The notes: generated from the sequence alone by a model not told the origin. A DNA stretch of 64,000 bases from CAVVYV01 sp963752585 (GCA_963752585.1 CAVVYV010000007.1:248001-312000), one strand, 5' to 3'. Numbered from the stretch's first letter, positions 15,896-24,182 are shown. Made by a program: numbers and translations.

Positions 15896-16633
15896 ATGGA
15901 GTGGCGTGAGCGAGATGGGGTGCGCTGGCTCGAAGCGGACCTGCCCGGGGCACGGGCGGCATTCTCGACCCGGCTTGGCGGGGTGAGCGAGGGGCCGTAC
16001 GAGGCGTTGAACGTGGCAGTGAAGACGGACGACGAGCCGGATCGCGTCCGCGAGAACCGGCACCGGCTGGCGGCGGCCCTGGGGCGCAACCCGGCGGACG
16101 TGGTCATGGGCCGCCAGGTCCACGGCACCGAGCTCCGCTGGCACGACCACCGGCAGGAGCCCCGCGTCTTCGCCGACGTGGTCAAGAGCCCCGAGGAGGC
16201 GGACGCGCAGGCGACCGCCGAGCCTGGCCTGGCGCCGCTGGTGATGGTCGCCGACTGCCTGCCGATCGCCCTCAGCGGCCCGGGCGGGGTAGCGATGGTC
16301 CACGGCGGATGGCGCGGGCTCGCGGGCGGGATCGTCGCCGGCGCCGCCGAACGGGTGAAGCCCGAGGTCGCCGCGATCGGCCCCGGGATCGGGCCCTGCT
16401 GCTACGAGGTGGGCGATGAGGTGCTGGCTGAGTTCGCCGATCTCGAGGGGGTCGCGGTGGGAAGGATGCTCGACCTGACCGCGGTCGCCAGCCGGCTGCT
16501 CGAGCGGGCGGGGGTCGAGGAGATCCACGCCTCGGGCCTCTGCACCAGCTGTAATCCCGAGCTCCTCTTCTCCCACCGCCGCGACGGCGAGCGGACGGGG
16601 CGCCAGGCGGGCCTTGTCTGGATGCAGGACTGA
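15896..16633 (+). CDS. pgeF: Peptidoglycan editing factor / YfiH-family laccase-domain protein
   Basis: The 245-residue protein has the zinc-binding residues of the YfiH family: GRQVHGTELRW, VADCLPIAL and VHGGWRGLAGG, plus IGPCCYEVG and CTSCNPELLFSHRRDG near the end. In Escherichia coli PgeF removes misincorporated L-Ser from peptidoglycan precursors; other members act as purine nucleoside phosphorylases or oxidases. The position in front of yggS and sepF is the usual division-cluster context. Confidence 0.88.
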   Translation: MEWRERDGVRWLEADLPGARAAFSTRLGGVSEGPYEALNVAVKTDDEPDRVRENRHRLAAALGRNPADVVMGRQVHGTELRWHDHRQEPRVFADVVKSPEEADAQATAEPGLAPLVMVADCLPIALSGPGGVAMVHGGWRGLAGGIVAGAAERVKPEVAAIGPGIGPCCYEVGDEVLAEFADLEGVAVGRMLDLTAVASRLLERAGVEEIHASGLCTSCNPELLFSHRRDGERTGRQAGLVWMQD

Positions 16634-16636
16634 ACG

Positions 16637-17269
16637 TTGGTTGAGCCCGTCACGGACCTCGATCCCGACCGCGTCAGGTCAAACCTGGAGCGGGTGCGCG
16701 AGCAGGCGGGCAGCGAGGTCGAGATCCTCGCCGCGACCAAGTACGTCCCGACCGAGGAGATGGGCGCCCTGGCCGAGGCGGGGATCACCCTGGTCGGGGA
16801 GAACCGCCTCCAGGACCTGGAAGCGAAGAGGGAGCGCTGGGCCGACGCCTTCGATTGGGATTTCATCGGCAACCTCCAGAGCCGCAAGGTGAAGGGGATC
16901 GTCCCCCTGGTGCGGCTGATCCACTCGCTCGCGAGCGAGTCCGCGCTCGAGCAGCTCGGCAGGCACGGCACCGCCGAGACCGAGGTGCTGGTCGAGGTGA
17001 ACGTCGCCGGCGAGCAGAGCAAGGCCGGGATCGAGCCCGATGCACTCGGGGACTTCATTGCCCGCTGTCCGGTGAGCGTGGTCGGGCTGATGACGATGCC
17101 GCCGTTCGCGGAGCGCCCCGAGGACTCGCGACCGCATTTCGCCCGCGTGGCAGAGCTTGCCGCCGAGCACGGGCTCGAGCGCCTCTCGATGGGCACCAGC
17201 CAGGACTGGGCGGTGGCGGTCGAAGAGGGGGCGACGATCATCCGCCTCGGGTCGGTTCTCTACGCCTGA
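16637..17269 (+). CDS. YggS-family PLP homeostasis protein
   Basis: The 210-residue protein binds pyridoxal phosphate and buffers it; it has no catalytic partner domain. The PLP lysine lies in LAATKYVP, and the family blocks VGENRLQDLEAKRE, FIGNLQSRKVKGIVP, EVNVAGEQSKAG, LMTMPPF, LSMGTSQDW and IIRLGSVLYA are all present. The start is TTG 16637, three bases after the pgeF stop. SepF follows, the order found in most Gram-positive division clusters. Confidence 0.92.
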   Translation: MVEPVTDLDPDRVRSNLERVREQAGSEVEILAATKYVPTEEMGALAEAGITLVGENRLQDLEAKRERWADAFDWDFIGNLQSRKVKGIVPLVRLIHSLASESALEQLGRHGTAETEVLVEVNVAGEQSKAGIEPDALGDFIARCPVSVVGLMTMPPFAERPEDSRPHFARVAELAAEHGLERLSMGTSQDWAVAVEEGATIIRLGSVLYA

Positions 17270-17348
17270 ACCGCCGCTTGGGAGAAGGTGCGATTCTTCA
17301 TAATCCGGGAAGAGGAATAACGACTGGAAAGCCGAATCTGACGCTGTA

Positions 17349-17948
17349 ATGGCCCTCAGGGACACATGGCGACGCTCCTTGGAGTACTTCGGCCTCGTTG
17401 AGGGCGACTACATCGAGGAGGGCGAGTACGTCGACGAGGGCGACACCGGCCAGGAGATGACCGTCGACGAGACCGCGGTCGCTCCACGCGAGGCCGGGCC
17501 CGCCCGAGGCGCGCGCGGCCGGCGGGGGCGCTCCGACGACATCGACGACATCTTCGGCGAGGACGAACCCGAGCCCAGAGGGCGCGGGAGACTGCGCTCG
17601 ATCGGTCGCCGCTCGGAGCCCGACGAGGAGATGCCGATGGCGCCGCGGCGCGGCAACGGCGGCCGCTCGGACTTCTCGATGCACGTGGTCACACCGCGCA
17701 GCTTCAACGACGCCCAGCAGGTCGCCGACGAGTACAAGCGCTCGAAGCCGGTGATCATCAATCTCCAGAGCACCGACCGCGAGCTCTCCAAGCGCTTGAT
17801 CGACTTCGCCTCCGGGATGACCTACGCGCTCGGCGGCGGGATGCAGCGGATCGCGCAAGGGATCTTCCTGCTCACGCCCGAGAACGTCGAGGTCTCGGCC
17901 GAGGAGAAGGCCCGGATCCTCGAGGGCGGCTTCTTCAACCAGAGCTAG
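17349..17948 (+). CDS. sepF: Cell division protein SepF
   Basis: SepF binds FtsZ and the membrane and helps form the septum in Gram-positives and actinomycetes. The 199-residue protein begins with a short amphipathic helix (ALRDTWRRSLEYFGLVEG, the membrane anchor), continues with an acidic and Arg/Gly-rich linker (residues 20-105) and ends with the conserved C-terminal domain: MHVVTPRSFNDAQQVAD, KPVIINLQSTDRELSKRLID, FASGMTYALGGGMQRIAQG and IFLLTPENVEVS. A possible -10 element CATAAT lies at 17298-17303. Confidence 0.95.
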   Translation: MALRDTWRRSLEYFGLVEGDYIEEGEYVDEGDTGQEMTVDETAVAPREAGPARGARGRRGRSDDIDDIFGEDEPEPRGRGRLRSIGRRSEPDEEMPMAPRRGNGGRSDFSMHVVTPRSFNDAQQVADEYKRSKPVIINLQSTDRELSKRLIDFASGMTYALGGGMQRIAQGIFLLTPENVEVSAEEKARILEGGFFNQS

Positions 17949-17960
17949 GCCGCACCGCCG

Positions 17961-18711
17961 TCAAAGGCAGGTGGGCGCCGATGAGGGCTCGAGTTCGCGC
18001 ACGCCGCCCGTGGTGATCCGGTAGCCCAGCGGCTCGGCGAGCGGAGGGACCTCGGCCGGCTCGCCGTCCACCGTCATCTCGATCGGAGCCGTTCCCGAAG
18101 GTCACCTCGAAGGCCCTGCTCGTGAACGGCCCCATCACCTGGTCGGGAATCACAGTCAACCCGTTCACCAGCGCGCGGTCCTGATCGTCAACGAGGCACA
18201 CCCAAACGGTCCCGGTCGATCGGAGCTCGACCGATACCTCGCCCGCCCGCCCGGTCGTTGCCTGGGAGGTCGCCGAACGCGCGGCCGTCGGTTCACGCCG
18301 CTCAACCGCATCACCCCCGTCGCCCGAGCCGCCGAGAGCTGCGATCAGCAGACCCAATGCCACCCCCGCCGCGAGGAGGCCTCCTAGTACGAGGCCGAGG
18401 GGCTTGATCGGTCGTCTGGACCTGACCTCACTGCGTTGCACCGCCCGGGGTGGGATCGGCTGCACTGGATCCGCTGATTCGGCCCACCGGTCGTACTCCT
18501 CGACCAACTGCTTGTCGTCGAGATCGAGGAACCCGGCGTAGGTCGAGAGGAAGCTCCGGGTGTAGACGGGCGCCGGCAGGTCGTCCCATCGGTCCTCCTC
18601 CAGGGCACGGAGGAACTTGACGCGGATCTTCGTCACCCGCTCGACCTCGCCCAGCTCGATCCCGCGCACGGTGCGGGCCTCGCGTAACGCCTGGCCAACC
18701 TGCAGTGCCAT
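17961..18711 (-). pseudogene. RodZ-like helix-turn-helix membrane protein with a frame break
   Basis: From ATG 18711 (GAGG ribosome-binding sequence upstream) the protein has a cytoplasmic HTH of the RodZ type (VGQALREARTVRGIELGEV, then YTRSFLSTYAGFLDLD), a membrane helix (LVLGGLLAAGVALGLLIAAL) and an extracellular DUF4115-like domain (VELRSTGTVWVCLVDD). Near 18084 the frame breaks: after FEVTFGNGS the homologous continuation IEMTVDGEPAEVPP and GYRITTGGVRELEP lies in the next frame and stops at 17961. RodZ links MreB to the envelope. The break may be a consensus error, as in other genes of this window. Confidence 0.75.
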
Positions 18712-18797
18712 ATCAACCTCGATTGTCCTGCTAGCGGCCACCGGGGCGGTTGCGAGGGAGGTGCTGGCTCGCCGGGGGAGCGGATGTCACCCCCGGA

Positions 18798-18803
18798 TAG
18801 AGT
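18798..18803 (+). promoter_or_regulatory. Putative -10 box (TAGAGT) for leaderless proC
   Basis: TAGAGT, 7 bases, ATG 18811. Confidence 0.5.
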
Positions 18804-18810
18804 CCCCGGC

Positions 18811-19590
18811 ATGAAGCTCGGGTTCGTCGGTGCCGGCAACATGGCGACGGGGATCGCGCGCGGCCTCGCGGCCGCCCGCAACGAACCGGGCGCGCCCGAG
18901 GAGACGCTGTTCGCCGATGCCGAGCATGATCGGGCCGAGGGACTCGCCGAGGAGGTTGGGGGGACGGCCGTCGAGGGGAATCGCGCCCTCGCCGAGGAGG
19001 CCGACCTCGTTCTCCTCGCGGTCAAGCCCGCCGTGCTCGACGCGGTCGCCTCGGACCTGGCCGAGGCTGGGAAACCGGTCGTCTCGATTCTCGCCGGGAC
19101 CTCCCTGAAGCAGCTGGCGGAGGCGCTTCCGGGCATCGATCTCGTTCGGGTGATGCCGAACCTGGGCGCCCAGCTCCGCCAGGCCGTCCTCTGCGTCGTC
19201 TTCCCCGACGGCCTCCCCGACGAGCTGCGGGGGCAGGTGACGGATCTGCTCGCACTCCTCGGCGACGTGATCGAGCTCGACGAGGACCTGATCGACGCCG
19301 CAACCGCGTTGATGGGGTGCTCGCCCGGCTACCTGGCGCTGATGGCGGAGGTCCTGGTGGAGGAGGGGGTCAGGGAGGGCCTGACCGAGGACCAGGCGAT
19401 GCGGATGGTCGCGAAGTCGATGGCGGCGACGGGAGCGCTGCTCGACCTGCACAAGCCCGCCGCGCTGAAGGAAGCGGTGGCGTCGCCGGGCGGGATGACC
19501 GAGGCTGGCCTGGACGCACTCGAGGAGCGAGCGATCCGGCCGGCGCTGCGGGCGGCGGTCGACGCGTCGCTGGAGAGGGTGCGAGGCTAA
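18811..19590 (+). CDS. proC: Pyrroline-5-carboxylate reductase
   Basis: ProC reduces pyrroline-5-carboxylate to proline with NAD(P)H. The 259-residue protein has the Rossmann motif KLGFVGAGNMATGIARGL, AVKPAVLDAV, VRVMPNLGAQ, and the C-terminal signature GSPGYLALMAEVL-like block (here GCSPGYLALMAEVL) with SPGGMTEAGLDALE. An in-frame start 27 bases upstream precedes the -10 box and is not used in this reading. It leads yggT and lspA. Confidence 0.93.
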   Translation: MKLGFVGAGNMATGIARGLAAARNEPGAPEETLFADAEHDRAEGLAEEVGGTAVEGNRALAEEADLVLLAVKPAVLDAVASDLAEAGKPVVSILAGTSLKQLAEALPGIDLVRVMPNLGAQLRQAVLCVVFPDGLPDELRGQVTDLLALLGDVIELDEDLIDAATALMGCSPGYLALMAEVLVEEGVREGLTEDQAMRMVAKSMAATGALLDLHKPAALKEAVASPGGMTEAGLDALEERAIRPALRAAVDASLERVRG

Positions 19591-19594
19591 GCCG

Positions 19595-19906
19595 ATGATC
19601 ATCGATCCCCTGCTGGCGATCACCCGCGGCGACATCGCCGACTACGTGGACGCGATCTTCCTCGTCTACATCATCCTGATCTTCATCAACGTGCTGCTCT
19701 CGTGGTTCACGCGGATCCCCTACAACCGCTTCCTCTACGCGGTGATCGACTTCGTCCACCAGACCACCAACCCGTATCTGAACCTCTTCCGCCGCTTCCT
19801 GCCGCCGCTGGGAGGCGGGGGCTTCCGGATCGACATCAGCCCGATCCTGGGGATCATCGTGCTCTTCATCCTCCAGGCGGTGGTGGTCGGCCTGATCAGG
19901 GGTTGA
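19595..19906 (+). CDS. YggT-family membrane protein
   Basis: The 103-residue protein has two hydrophobic segments: VDAIFLVYIILIFINVLLSWF and ILGIIVLFILQAVVVGLI, separated by the family motif PYNRFLYAVIDFVHQTTNPYL with PLGGGGFRIDISP. YggT proteins stand next to sepF in many Gram-positives and are linked to division and osmotic tolerance. The end overlaps the TTG start of lspA. Confidence 0.88.
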   Translation: MIIDPLLAITRGDIADYVDAIFLVYIILIFINVLLSWFTRIPYNRFLYAVIDFVHQTTNPYLNLFRRFLPPLGGGGFRIDISPILGIIVLFILQAVVVGLIRG

Positions 19907-20406
19907 ACCGGCCCAACGAAACGGGTCGCCCCTCGGCTTCGCCTGCGGGGCGCCCTCGCACATACCTGCCGCCGGCGCTGGCCGCCTGCGGCGCCGTGGT
20001 GGCCATCGACCAGGGGAGCAAGGCGGTAGCGACCTCGCTGGTCGCGCGCGGGGACCGGGAGGAGGTGCTGCCGTTCCTCGCCTTTCAGAACACCCGAAAC
20101 CGGGGCGTCGCCTTCGGTCTCGCCGGGGATGTCTCGGCGTGGCTGATCGGGGCGATGCTCGTCGGCCTCCTCGCCCTTCTCGTCTTCCTCGCCGCCCGAG
20201 CGTCGAACGGCACCGCCCTCTGGCTCGCGGCGGGCCTGCTCGTCGGGGGAGCACTCGGGAACCTCGCCGACCGCGTCCGAGACGGGGCCGTCACCGACTT
20301 CATCGACCTGCCGCTGTGGCCCACCTTCAACCTCGCCGACCTGGCGATCGTCGCCGGGGTCTTCCTCCTGGTGCTCGCCGTCGACGCGCGCGCGGGGCCG
20401 GATTGA
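19903..20406 (+). CDS. lspA: Signal peptidase II (lipoprotein signal peptidase)
   Basis: LspA cleaves signal peptides of prolipoproteins in the membrane. From TTG 19903 it has 167 residues with four hydrophobic helices. The Asp-dyad motifs are present: FQNTRNRGVAFG, GNLADRVRDGAVTDFIDL and WPTFNLADLAIVAGV. The N-terminal 20 residues are encoded in part by a dispersed hairpin repeat (19925-19955) that is non-coding at another site in this window; the true start might therefore be further in, although the first membrane helix begins shortly after it. Confidence 0.9.
   Translation: MNRPNETGRPSASPAGRPRTYLPPALAACGAVVAIDQGSKAVATSLVARGDREEVLPFLAFQNTRNRGVAFGLAGDVSAWLIGAMLVGLLALLVFLAARASNGTALWLAAGLLVGGALGNLADRVRDGAVTDFIDLPLWPTFNLADLAIVAGVFLLVLAVDARAGPD
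19925..19962 (+). repeat. Dispersed hairpin repeat, copy A
   Basis: Stem CGCCCC/GGGGCG around CTCGGCTTCGCCTGCGG, followed by CCCTCGCACA. It matches copy B (23127-23167) over about 42 bases and copy C (27794-27830) over about 35, with compensatory base changes in the stem. Confidence 0.6.
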
Positions 20407-21083
20407 CGCCCCCCGACCTCGTCATCCACGCCGACGAGGACCTCCTCGTCGTCGACAAGCCCGCCGGCCTGGTCGTCCACTCGGCGCCCTCCCACCGGGG
20501 CGAGACCCTGGTCGATCTCCTCGGCGACCTCGCGGGCGGGGGAGAGGGTTCCCGGCCCGGGATCGTCCACCGCCTCGACAAGGACACCTCCGGCCTGATG
20601 ATCGTCGCCCGAAACGACGCCGCGCACCGGGCGCTGGCTGCGCAGATCCGCAACCGGGAGGTGGTGCGCGAGTACCTGGCGCTGGTCGAGGGAGCCTTGG
20701 AATCGCGGAGCGGCACGATCGACGCCCCCCTCGGGCGAGACCGGCGGCGGCGCACCCGCCGGGCGGTGCGAGGAGCGGGGGAGCGGGAGGCGCGGACGCA
20801 CTTCGACGTGATCGAGGTCCTCCCGGCGGACACCCTGGTGCGGGCGCGTCTGGAGACCGGCCGCACCCACCAGGTCCGCGTCCACTTCGCGGCGATCGGC
20901 CACCCTGTGGCCGGCGACCCCGAGTACGGCAGCAAGGGACGCCACGGTCTCTCCCGCCAGTTCCTGCACTCGGCCCTGCTTCGGTTCCACCATCCGACCA
21001 CCGGCGAGTCGCTGGAGTTCACCTCCTCGCTGCCGACGGACCTTGACGCCGCCCTGACGCGCGCCCGCGACGCCGCGCCTTGA
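20403..21083 (+). CDS. RluA-family pseudouridine synthase
   Basis: From TTG 20403, overlapping the lspA stop, the protein has 226 residues. The catalytic motif HRLDKDTSGLMIVARN carries the active Asp; VVDKPAGLVVHSAPSH, EYLALVEG, ETGRTHQVRVHFAAIGHPVAGDPEYG and QFLHSALLRFHHPTTGE complete the RluC/RluD signature. It lacks the N-terminal S4 domain of RluD, so it is shorter than usual; the lspA-rluD pairing is common. The substrate is probably 23S rRNA, by family. Confidence 0.88.
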   Translation: MTPPDLVIHADEDLLVVDKPAGLVVHSAPSHRGETLVDLLGDLAGGGEGSRPGIVHRLDKDTSGLMIVARNDAAHRALAAQIRNREVVREYLALVEGALESRSGTIDAPLGRDRRRRTRRAVRGAGEREARTHFDVIEVLPADTLVRARLETGRTHQVRVHFAAIGHPVAGDPEYGSKGRHGLSRQFLHSALLRFHHPTTGESLEFTSSLPTDLDAALTRARDAAP

Positions 21084-21125
21084 CACACCCGCGGCAGCAT
21101 GATCGCCAGCCACGTAGCGGGGGCG

Positions 21126-21153
21126 TATCGTCGGCGGGCCACGACGAAAGGAG
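21126..21153 (+). promoter_or_regulatory. Possible promoter and strong ribosome-binding site of the peroxiredoxin-like gene
   Basis: TATCGT (21126-21131) may be a -10 box; AAAGGAG (21147-21153) is a near-perfect Shine-Dalgarno 8 bases before ATG 21162, unlike the leaderless genes around it. Confidence 0.4.
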
Positions 21154-21161
21154 CCATCCCG

Positions 21162-21773
21162 ATGCGGGCCGACATCGTTCCCGGCGGCAAGTTCCCCGAC
21201 TACGAGCTCACCGACACCAAAAAAGAGCGCCACAAGCTGAGCGAACTGCAGGGCATCGACCCGATGGTCCTGATCCTCTCTCGCGGGCACTTCTGCCCCA
21301 AGGACCACCAGCAGCATCTCGAGCTGGCGGCGTTTTATCCGAGGATCGCCGTCGCCTACACCAAGATCGTCACCATCAGCACCGACAACATCCTCGAGGG
21401 CCGCGAGTTCAAGGCCTCGGTGGGTGCACAGTGGCCGTTCCTGTGCGATCCCGGCCGCAAGGTGCAGCAGGACCTGGACATCCAGGAATACACCGACCCG
21501 CACCACGACCCGATGATCCCGCACACGCTGGTGCTCGATCCGGGCCTGGTGATTCACAAGGTCTATAACGGCTACTGGTTCTGGGGCCGTCCTTCGCCGG
21601 AGGAGCTGCGCCAGGATCTGCGCGAGGTCACTCGCAAGATTCGTCCGGACTGGGATCTAACCGCGCCGGGGCTGCGCGAGGCCTGGGACGCGGGCGACAA
21701 GTCGGCTTTCTGGCCGTACGACGAAGAGGCGTTCCAGGAGATCGAGGCGATCGTCAGCGCCAGCCATCGCTGA
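21162..21773 (+). CDS. Peroxiredoxin-like redoxin-domain protein
   Basis: The 203-residue protein has a thioredoxin fold of the AhpC/TSA kind: GGKFPDYELTDTKKERHKLSEL, a single peroxidatic-type Cys in ILSRGHFCPKDHQQ, VTISTDN, WPFLCDPGRKVQQDL (second Cys) and HTLVLDPGLVIHKVYNGYW. A 40-residue C-terminal extension rich in Trp and acidic residues follows. It begins a stretch (21.1-23.0 kb) with somewhat lower GC and proper ribosome-binding sites, so it may be a later arrival. Thiol peroxidase activity is an inference. Confidence 0.75.
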   Translation: MRADIVPGGKFPDYELTDTKKERHKLSELQGIDPMVLILSRGHFCPKDHQQHLELAAFYPRIAVAYTKIVTISTDNILEGREFKASVGAQWPFLCDPGRKVQQDLDIQEYTDPHHDPMIPHTLVLDPGLVIHKVYNGYWFWGRPSPEELRQDLREVTRKIRPDWDLTAPGLREAWDAGDKSAFWPYDEEAFQEIEAIVSASHR

Positions 21774-21891
21774 GCCCGGCGAGCTTCCCAGCGCTTCTGT
21801 TCACGACGTCGTTTCAGCCTGTCACCTCGGCGAGATCCGCTTCAGCGACTGGCTTGCCGAGTCCGCCACCAGGGCGTAGGCCGGTGATCCG

Positions 21892-22230
21892 TTAGACGCG
21901 GAAGTCGTGAACCAGCTCGACCGGAAGGGGCGGCTGGGAGACATCACGTCCATGTACTTCCTGCATCTGCTGCACGAACCACCGACTGATGTCTGCATCA
22001 GACGAGACAAAGCGCTGGTGGGCATCAGGATCGGTTGCCTCGACGTAAACGATGGCCAGGGTGCCGCCACCTGGCATCTGCTGATGCCAGACGGCTTGGC
22101 GCGTGACCCCAGCGTCTTTCAGCGCGGCCTCATACTCATCCCGGCGAGCGCTCGCCATCTCGTCCCTCGTCTGGCGATCAAGATCCTCCTTCCCATGCAC
22201 GACGGGAATGGCAAACACGATCTCGGTCAT
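21892..22230 (-). CDS. Conserved hypothetical protein, possible dimeric ferredoxin-like fold
   Basis: The 112-residue protein has no signal peptide. Alternating strands and helices (EIVFAIPVVHGKEDL, ARRDEYEAALKDAGV, GTLAIVYVEATDP, FVQQMQEVHG) resemble the small alpha+beta barrels of monooxygenase-like or stress-response proteins that read as DUFs. I cannot name the family. It stands in the lower-GC accessory stretch with a membrane protein gene 39 bases upstream in the same direction. Confidence 0.6.
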   Translation of the reverse strand: MTEIVFAIPVVHGKEDLDRQTRDEMASARRDEYEAALKDAGVTRQAVWHQQMPGGGTLAIVYVEATDPDAHQRFVSSDADISRWFVQQMQEVHGRDVSQPPLPVELVHDFRV

Positions 22231-22269
22231 AACGCTTTCCTTCCGTCAAGACGACCTTGTCGACTGAAC

Positions 22270-22962
22270 CTAGTCTCCTTCATCGGTGAGCTGCGTGGCG
22301 GAGTCTCGTCTCCACACCGACTGGTGGTCGCGCATCAGGACAAACCCCGCTGTGAATGTGACCGCGACGCCCACGATCAGCGTGGCTGCCAGGGAGTGCT
22401 CCGAGATCAGGATCGCGGCCAGGCCCGCCGTGGAGCCGGCAAGCACCGCCGTTATCACTCCGACCATGCCGGCGACACTCCGGAATAGCTGGAAGTGACC
22501 GCCCCCGAGACCTTGCACTCGCAGCCGCTCCGAAGGCGGGACGCTGAGCAGGTACGGGGCCACCTCTGGCGCGTTGTCGAAGTAGTACCCGCGCAGCAGA
22601 GCTATACGGCGAGCGTACCCGTAGTCCTCGAGCGCAGACTGCGTGACCCTCTCGAGAGTGACGAGCCCGACGAAGGTCAGGGTCGGGAGGAGAACTAGGC
22701 CGAATGCGTAGAACGCAGTGCCGACGCTGGTAGCGGTGGCGACCAGGCCGAGCGCGACAAGGCCGCCGGAGACCGCAGCCAGAAACATGCTCGCCCGTCC
22801 CGTCGATTCGGCGATTGTCGCCGCGCGGGCACCCTGAAGCACGAAGTGCTCGGTGGTCACGAAAGTGATCGCCGCCGGGCGCGGGTCACGCTCGGCGTCG
22901 CCGATCCTTGCGCGCGCGTCGCTGTCGCTCGTGTAACCCTCCTTGCTAAGTCGGCTGAACAT
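22270..22962 (-). CDS. Hypothetical membrane protein
   Basis: The 230-residue product (ATG 22962; a GTG at 22980 is also possible) has two pairs of membrane helices: FLAAVSGGLVALGLVATATSV with AFYAFGLVLLPTLTFVGLVTL, and SVAGMVGVITAVLAGSTAGL with LAATLIVGVAVTFTAGFVLM. Between them is a cytoplasmic stretch with ARRIALLRGYYFDNAPEVAPY. The pattern resembles uncharacterised actinomycete membrane proteins, but I recognise no function. GC is lower than that of the neighbouring housekeeping genes. Confidence 0.65.
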   Translation of the reverse strand: MFSRLSKEGYTSDSDARARIGDAERDPRPAAITFVTTEHFVLQGARAATIAESTGRASMFLAAVSGGLVALGLVATATSVGTAFYAFGLVLLPTLTFVGLVTLERVTQSALEDYGYARRIALLRGYYFDNAPEVAPYLLSVPPSERLRVQGLGGGHFQLFRSVAGMVGVITAVLAGSTAGLAAILISEHSLAATLIVGVAVTFTAGFVLMRDHQSVWRRDSATQLTDEGD

Positions 22963-23026
22963 ATCGCGCCGACCGCGCACAGCTTGCGGATGCCGGCCCG
23001 AAGCCGGCCGGATGCCGCCCAGGGCC

Positions 23027-23032
23027 TACAAT
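23027..23032 (+). promoter_or_regulatory. Putative -10 box (TACAAT) of rpsB
   Basis: TACAAT would start transcription near 23039, giving a leader of about 150 nt before ATG 23190, in contrast to the leaderless genes elsewhere in the window. No clear -35 box is seen 17 bp upstream. Confidence 0.45.
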
Positions 23033-23053
23033 CCCGCGGACTCTGTACTCAAC

Positions 23054-23115
23054 CCCCGTCGAGAGGCAATGGGACGCTGCTCGCCGCCAGGCGGGTTCCC
23101 TGAACCGCGACGGGG
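23054..23115 (+). promoter_or_regulatory. Structured 5' leader of rpsB
   Basis: CCCCGTCG (23054-23061) pairs perfectly with CGACGGGG (23108-23115), enclosing at least one further hairpin, GGTTC-CCT-GAACC (23094-23106). Leaders of ribosomal protein genes are often autoregulatory; an S2-binding role is a guess. Confidence 0.45.
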
Positions 23116-23126
23116 CACAACGTGAA

Positions 23127-23167
23127 ACGGGTGGCTCCTCGGCTGCGCCTGCGGAGCCCCCTCGCAC
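23127..23167 (+). repeat. Dispersed hairpin repeat, copy B
   Basis: Stem GGCTCC/GGAGCC around CTCGGCTGCGCCTGCGG with flanks ACGGGT and CCCTCGCACA shared with copy A. It lies in the rpsB leader, between the closed helix and the start codon. Confidence 0.6.
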
Positions 23168-23189
23168 AGACAAGCGATAGGAAGGCAAG

Positions 23190-24182
23190 ATGGCCGACGT
23201 AGGCATCAAGGAGCTGCTGGAGGCCGGAGTTCACTTCGGTCACCAGACGCGGCGCTGGAACCCGCGCATGCGCCGCTTCATCCACGGCGAGCGGGACGGG
23301 ATTCACATCATCGACCTGCTGCAGACCGAGCAGCTGCTCAAGCAGGCCCAGGAATTCGTCACCGAGCTCGCCGCGAAGGGCGGGGTGATCCTCTTCGTCG
23401 GGACCAAGAAGCAGGCCCGCGACTCGATCCAGGAATGGGCGGAGCGATGCGGGATGCCCTACGTGAACCGGCGCTGGCTCGGCGGCCTGCTCACCAACTT
23501 CAACACGATCAAGAAGCGGATCCAGAGGCTCCACGAGCTCCGCGACCTGAAGGAGGGAGGCAGGCTCGATCTGCTCCCGACCAAGGAGCGGATGTCGATG
23601 GAGGCCGAGCTCCGCAAGCTCGAGTACAACCTCGGCGGGGTCGCCGACCTTCAGCGGCTCCCGGACGCCGTCCTGATTGTCGACCTGAAGACCGAGGAGA
23701 TCGGGCTGCGCGAGGCGGCACGCCTGGACATCCCGATCATCGGCCTCGTCGACACCAACTGCGATCCGGGCCCGGTGGACTACGTGATCCCCGGCAACGA
23801 CGACGCGATTCGCTCGTGCGATCTGATCATCCGCACCCTCGGCGGGGCGATCGAGGGGGCCGCGGCCCGCTGGCGCGCCGAGGAGGAGCGCCGCCGGGCC
23901 GAGGAGGAGGAGCGGCGCCGCAAGGAGGAAGAGGAGCGCAAGCGCCGCGAGGAAGAGGAGAAGGCCAAGCAGGAGGCCGAGGAGAAGGCCAAGGCGGAAG
24001 CCCAGGCGAAGGCACAGGCCGAGGCCGAGGCGAAGGCAAAGGAGCCGGCGGCAGAGCAGCCGGCCACGGAGGCGCAGCAGCCGCAGCAAAAGCCCGCTGC
24101 TCCGGACGCAGGCGGTGAGCAGCAGGCCCAGCCCGAGCCCGCCGAGGCGTCCGCGGGCGGAGGCGGCGAGGGGGGCAGCTGA
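23190..24182 (+). CDS. rpsB: 30S ribosomal protein S2 with a long charged C-terminal tail
   Basis: The first 227 residues are a normal S2: IKELLEAGVHFGHQTRRWNP, FVGTKKQARDSI, YVNRRWLGGLLTNF, LPDAVLIVDLK and DTNCDPGPVDYVIPGNDDA. It is a structural protein of the small subunit. Residues 228-330 are an added tail: first about 60 residues of almost pure Glu/Arg/Lys/Ala, predicted as a long single helix, then a Gln/Pro/Ala/Gly-rich end. Typical bacterial S2 is 230-260 residues. An AGGAAGG ribosome-binding sequence precedes the ATG. The stop overlaps the tsf start (TGATG). Confidence 0.96.
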   Translation: MADVGIKELLEAGVHFGHQTRRWNPRMRRFIHGERDGIHIIDLLQTEQLLKQAQEFVTELAAKGGVILFVGTKKQARDSIQEWAERCGMPYVNRRWLGGLLTNFNTIKKRIQRLHELRDLKEGGRLDLLPTKERMSMEAELRKLEYNLGGVADLQRLPDAVLIVDLKTEEIGLREAARLDIPIIGLVDTNCDPGPVDYVIPGNDDAIRSCDLIIRTLGGAIEGAAARWRAEEERRRAEEEERRRKEEEERKRREEEEKAKQEAEEKAKAEAQAKAQAEAEAKAKEPAAEQPATEAQQPQQKPAAPDAGGEQQAQPEPAEASAGGGGEGGS

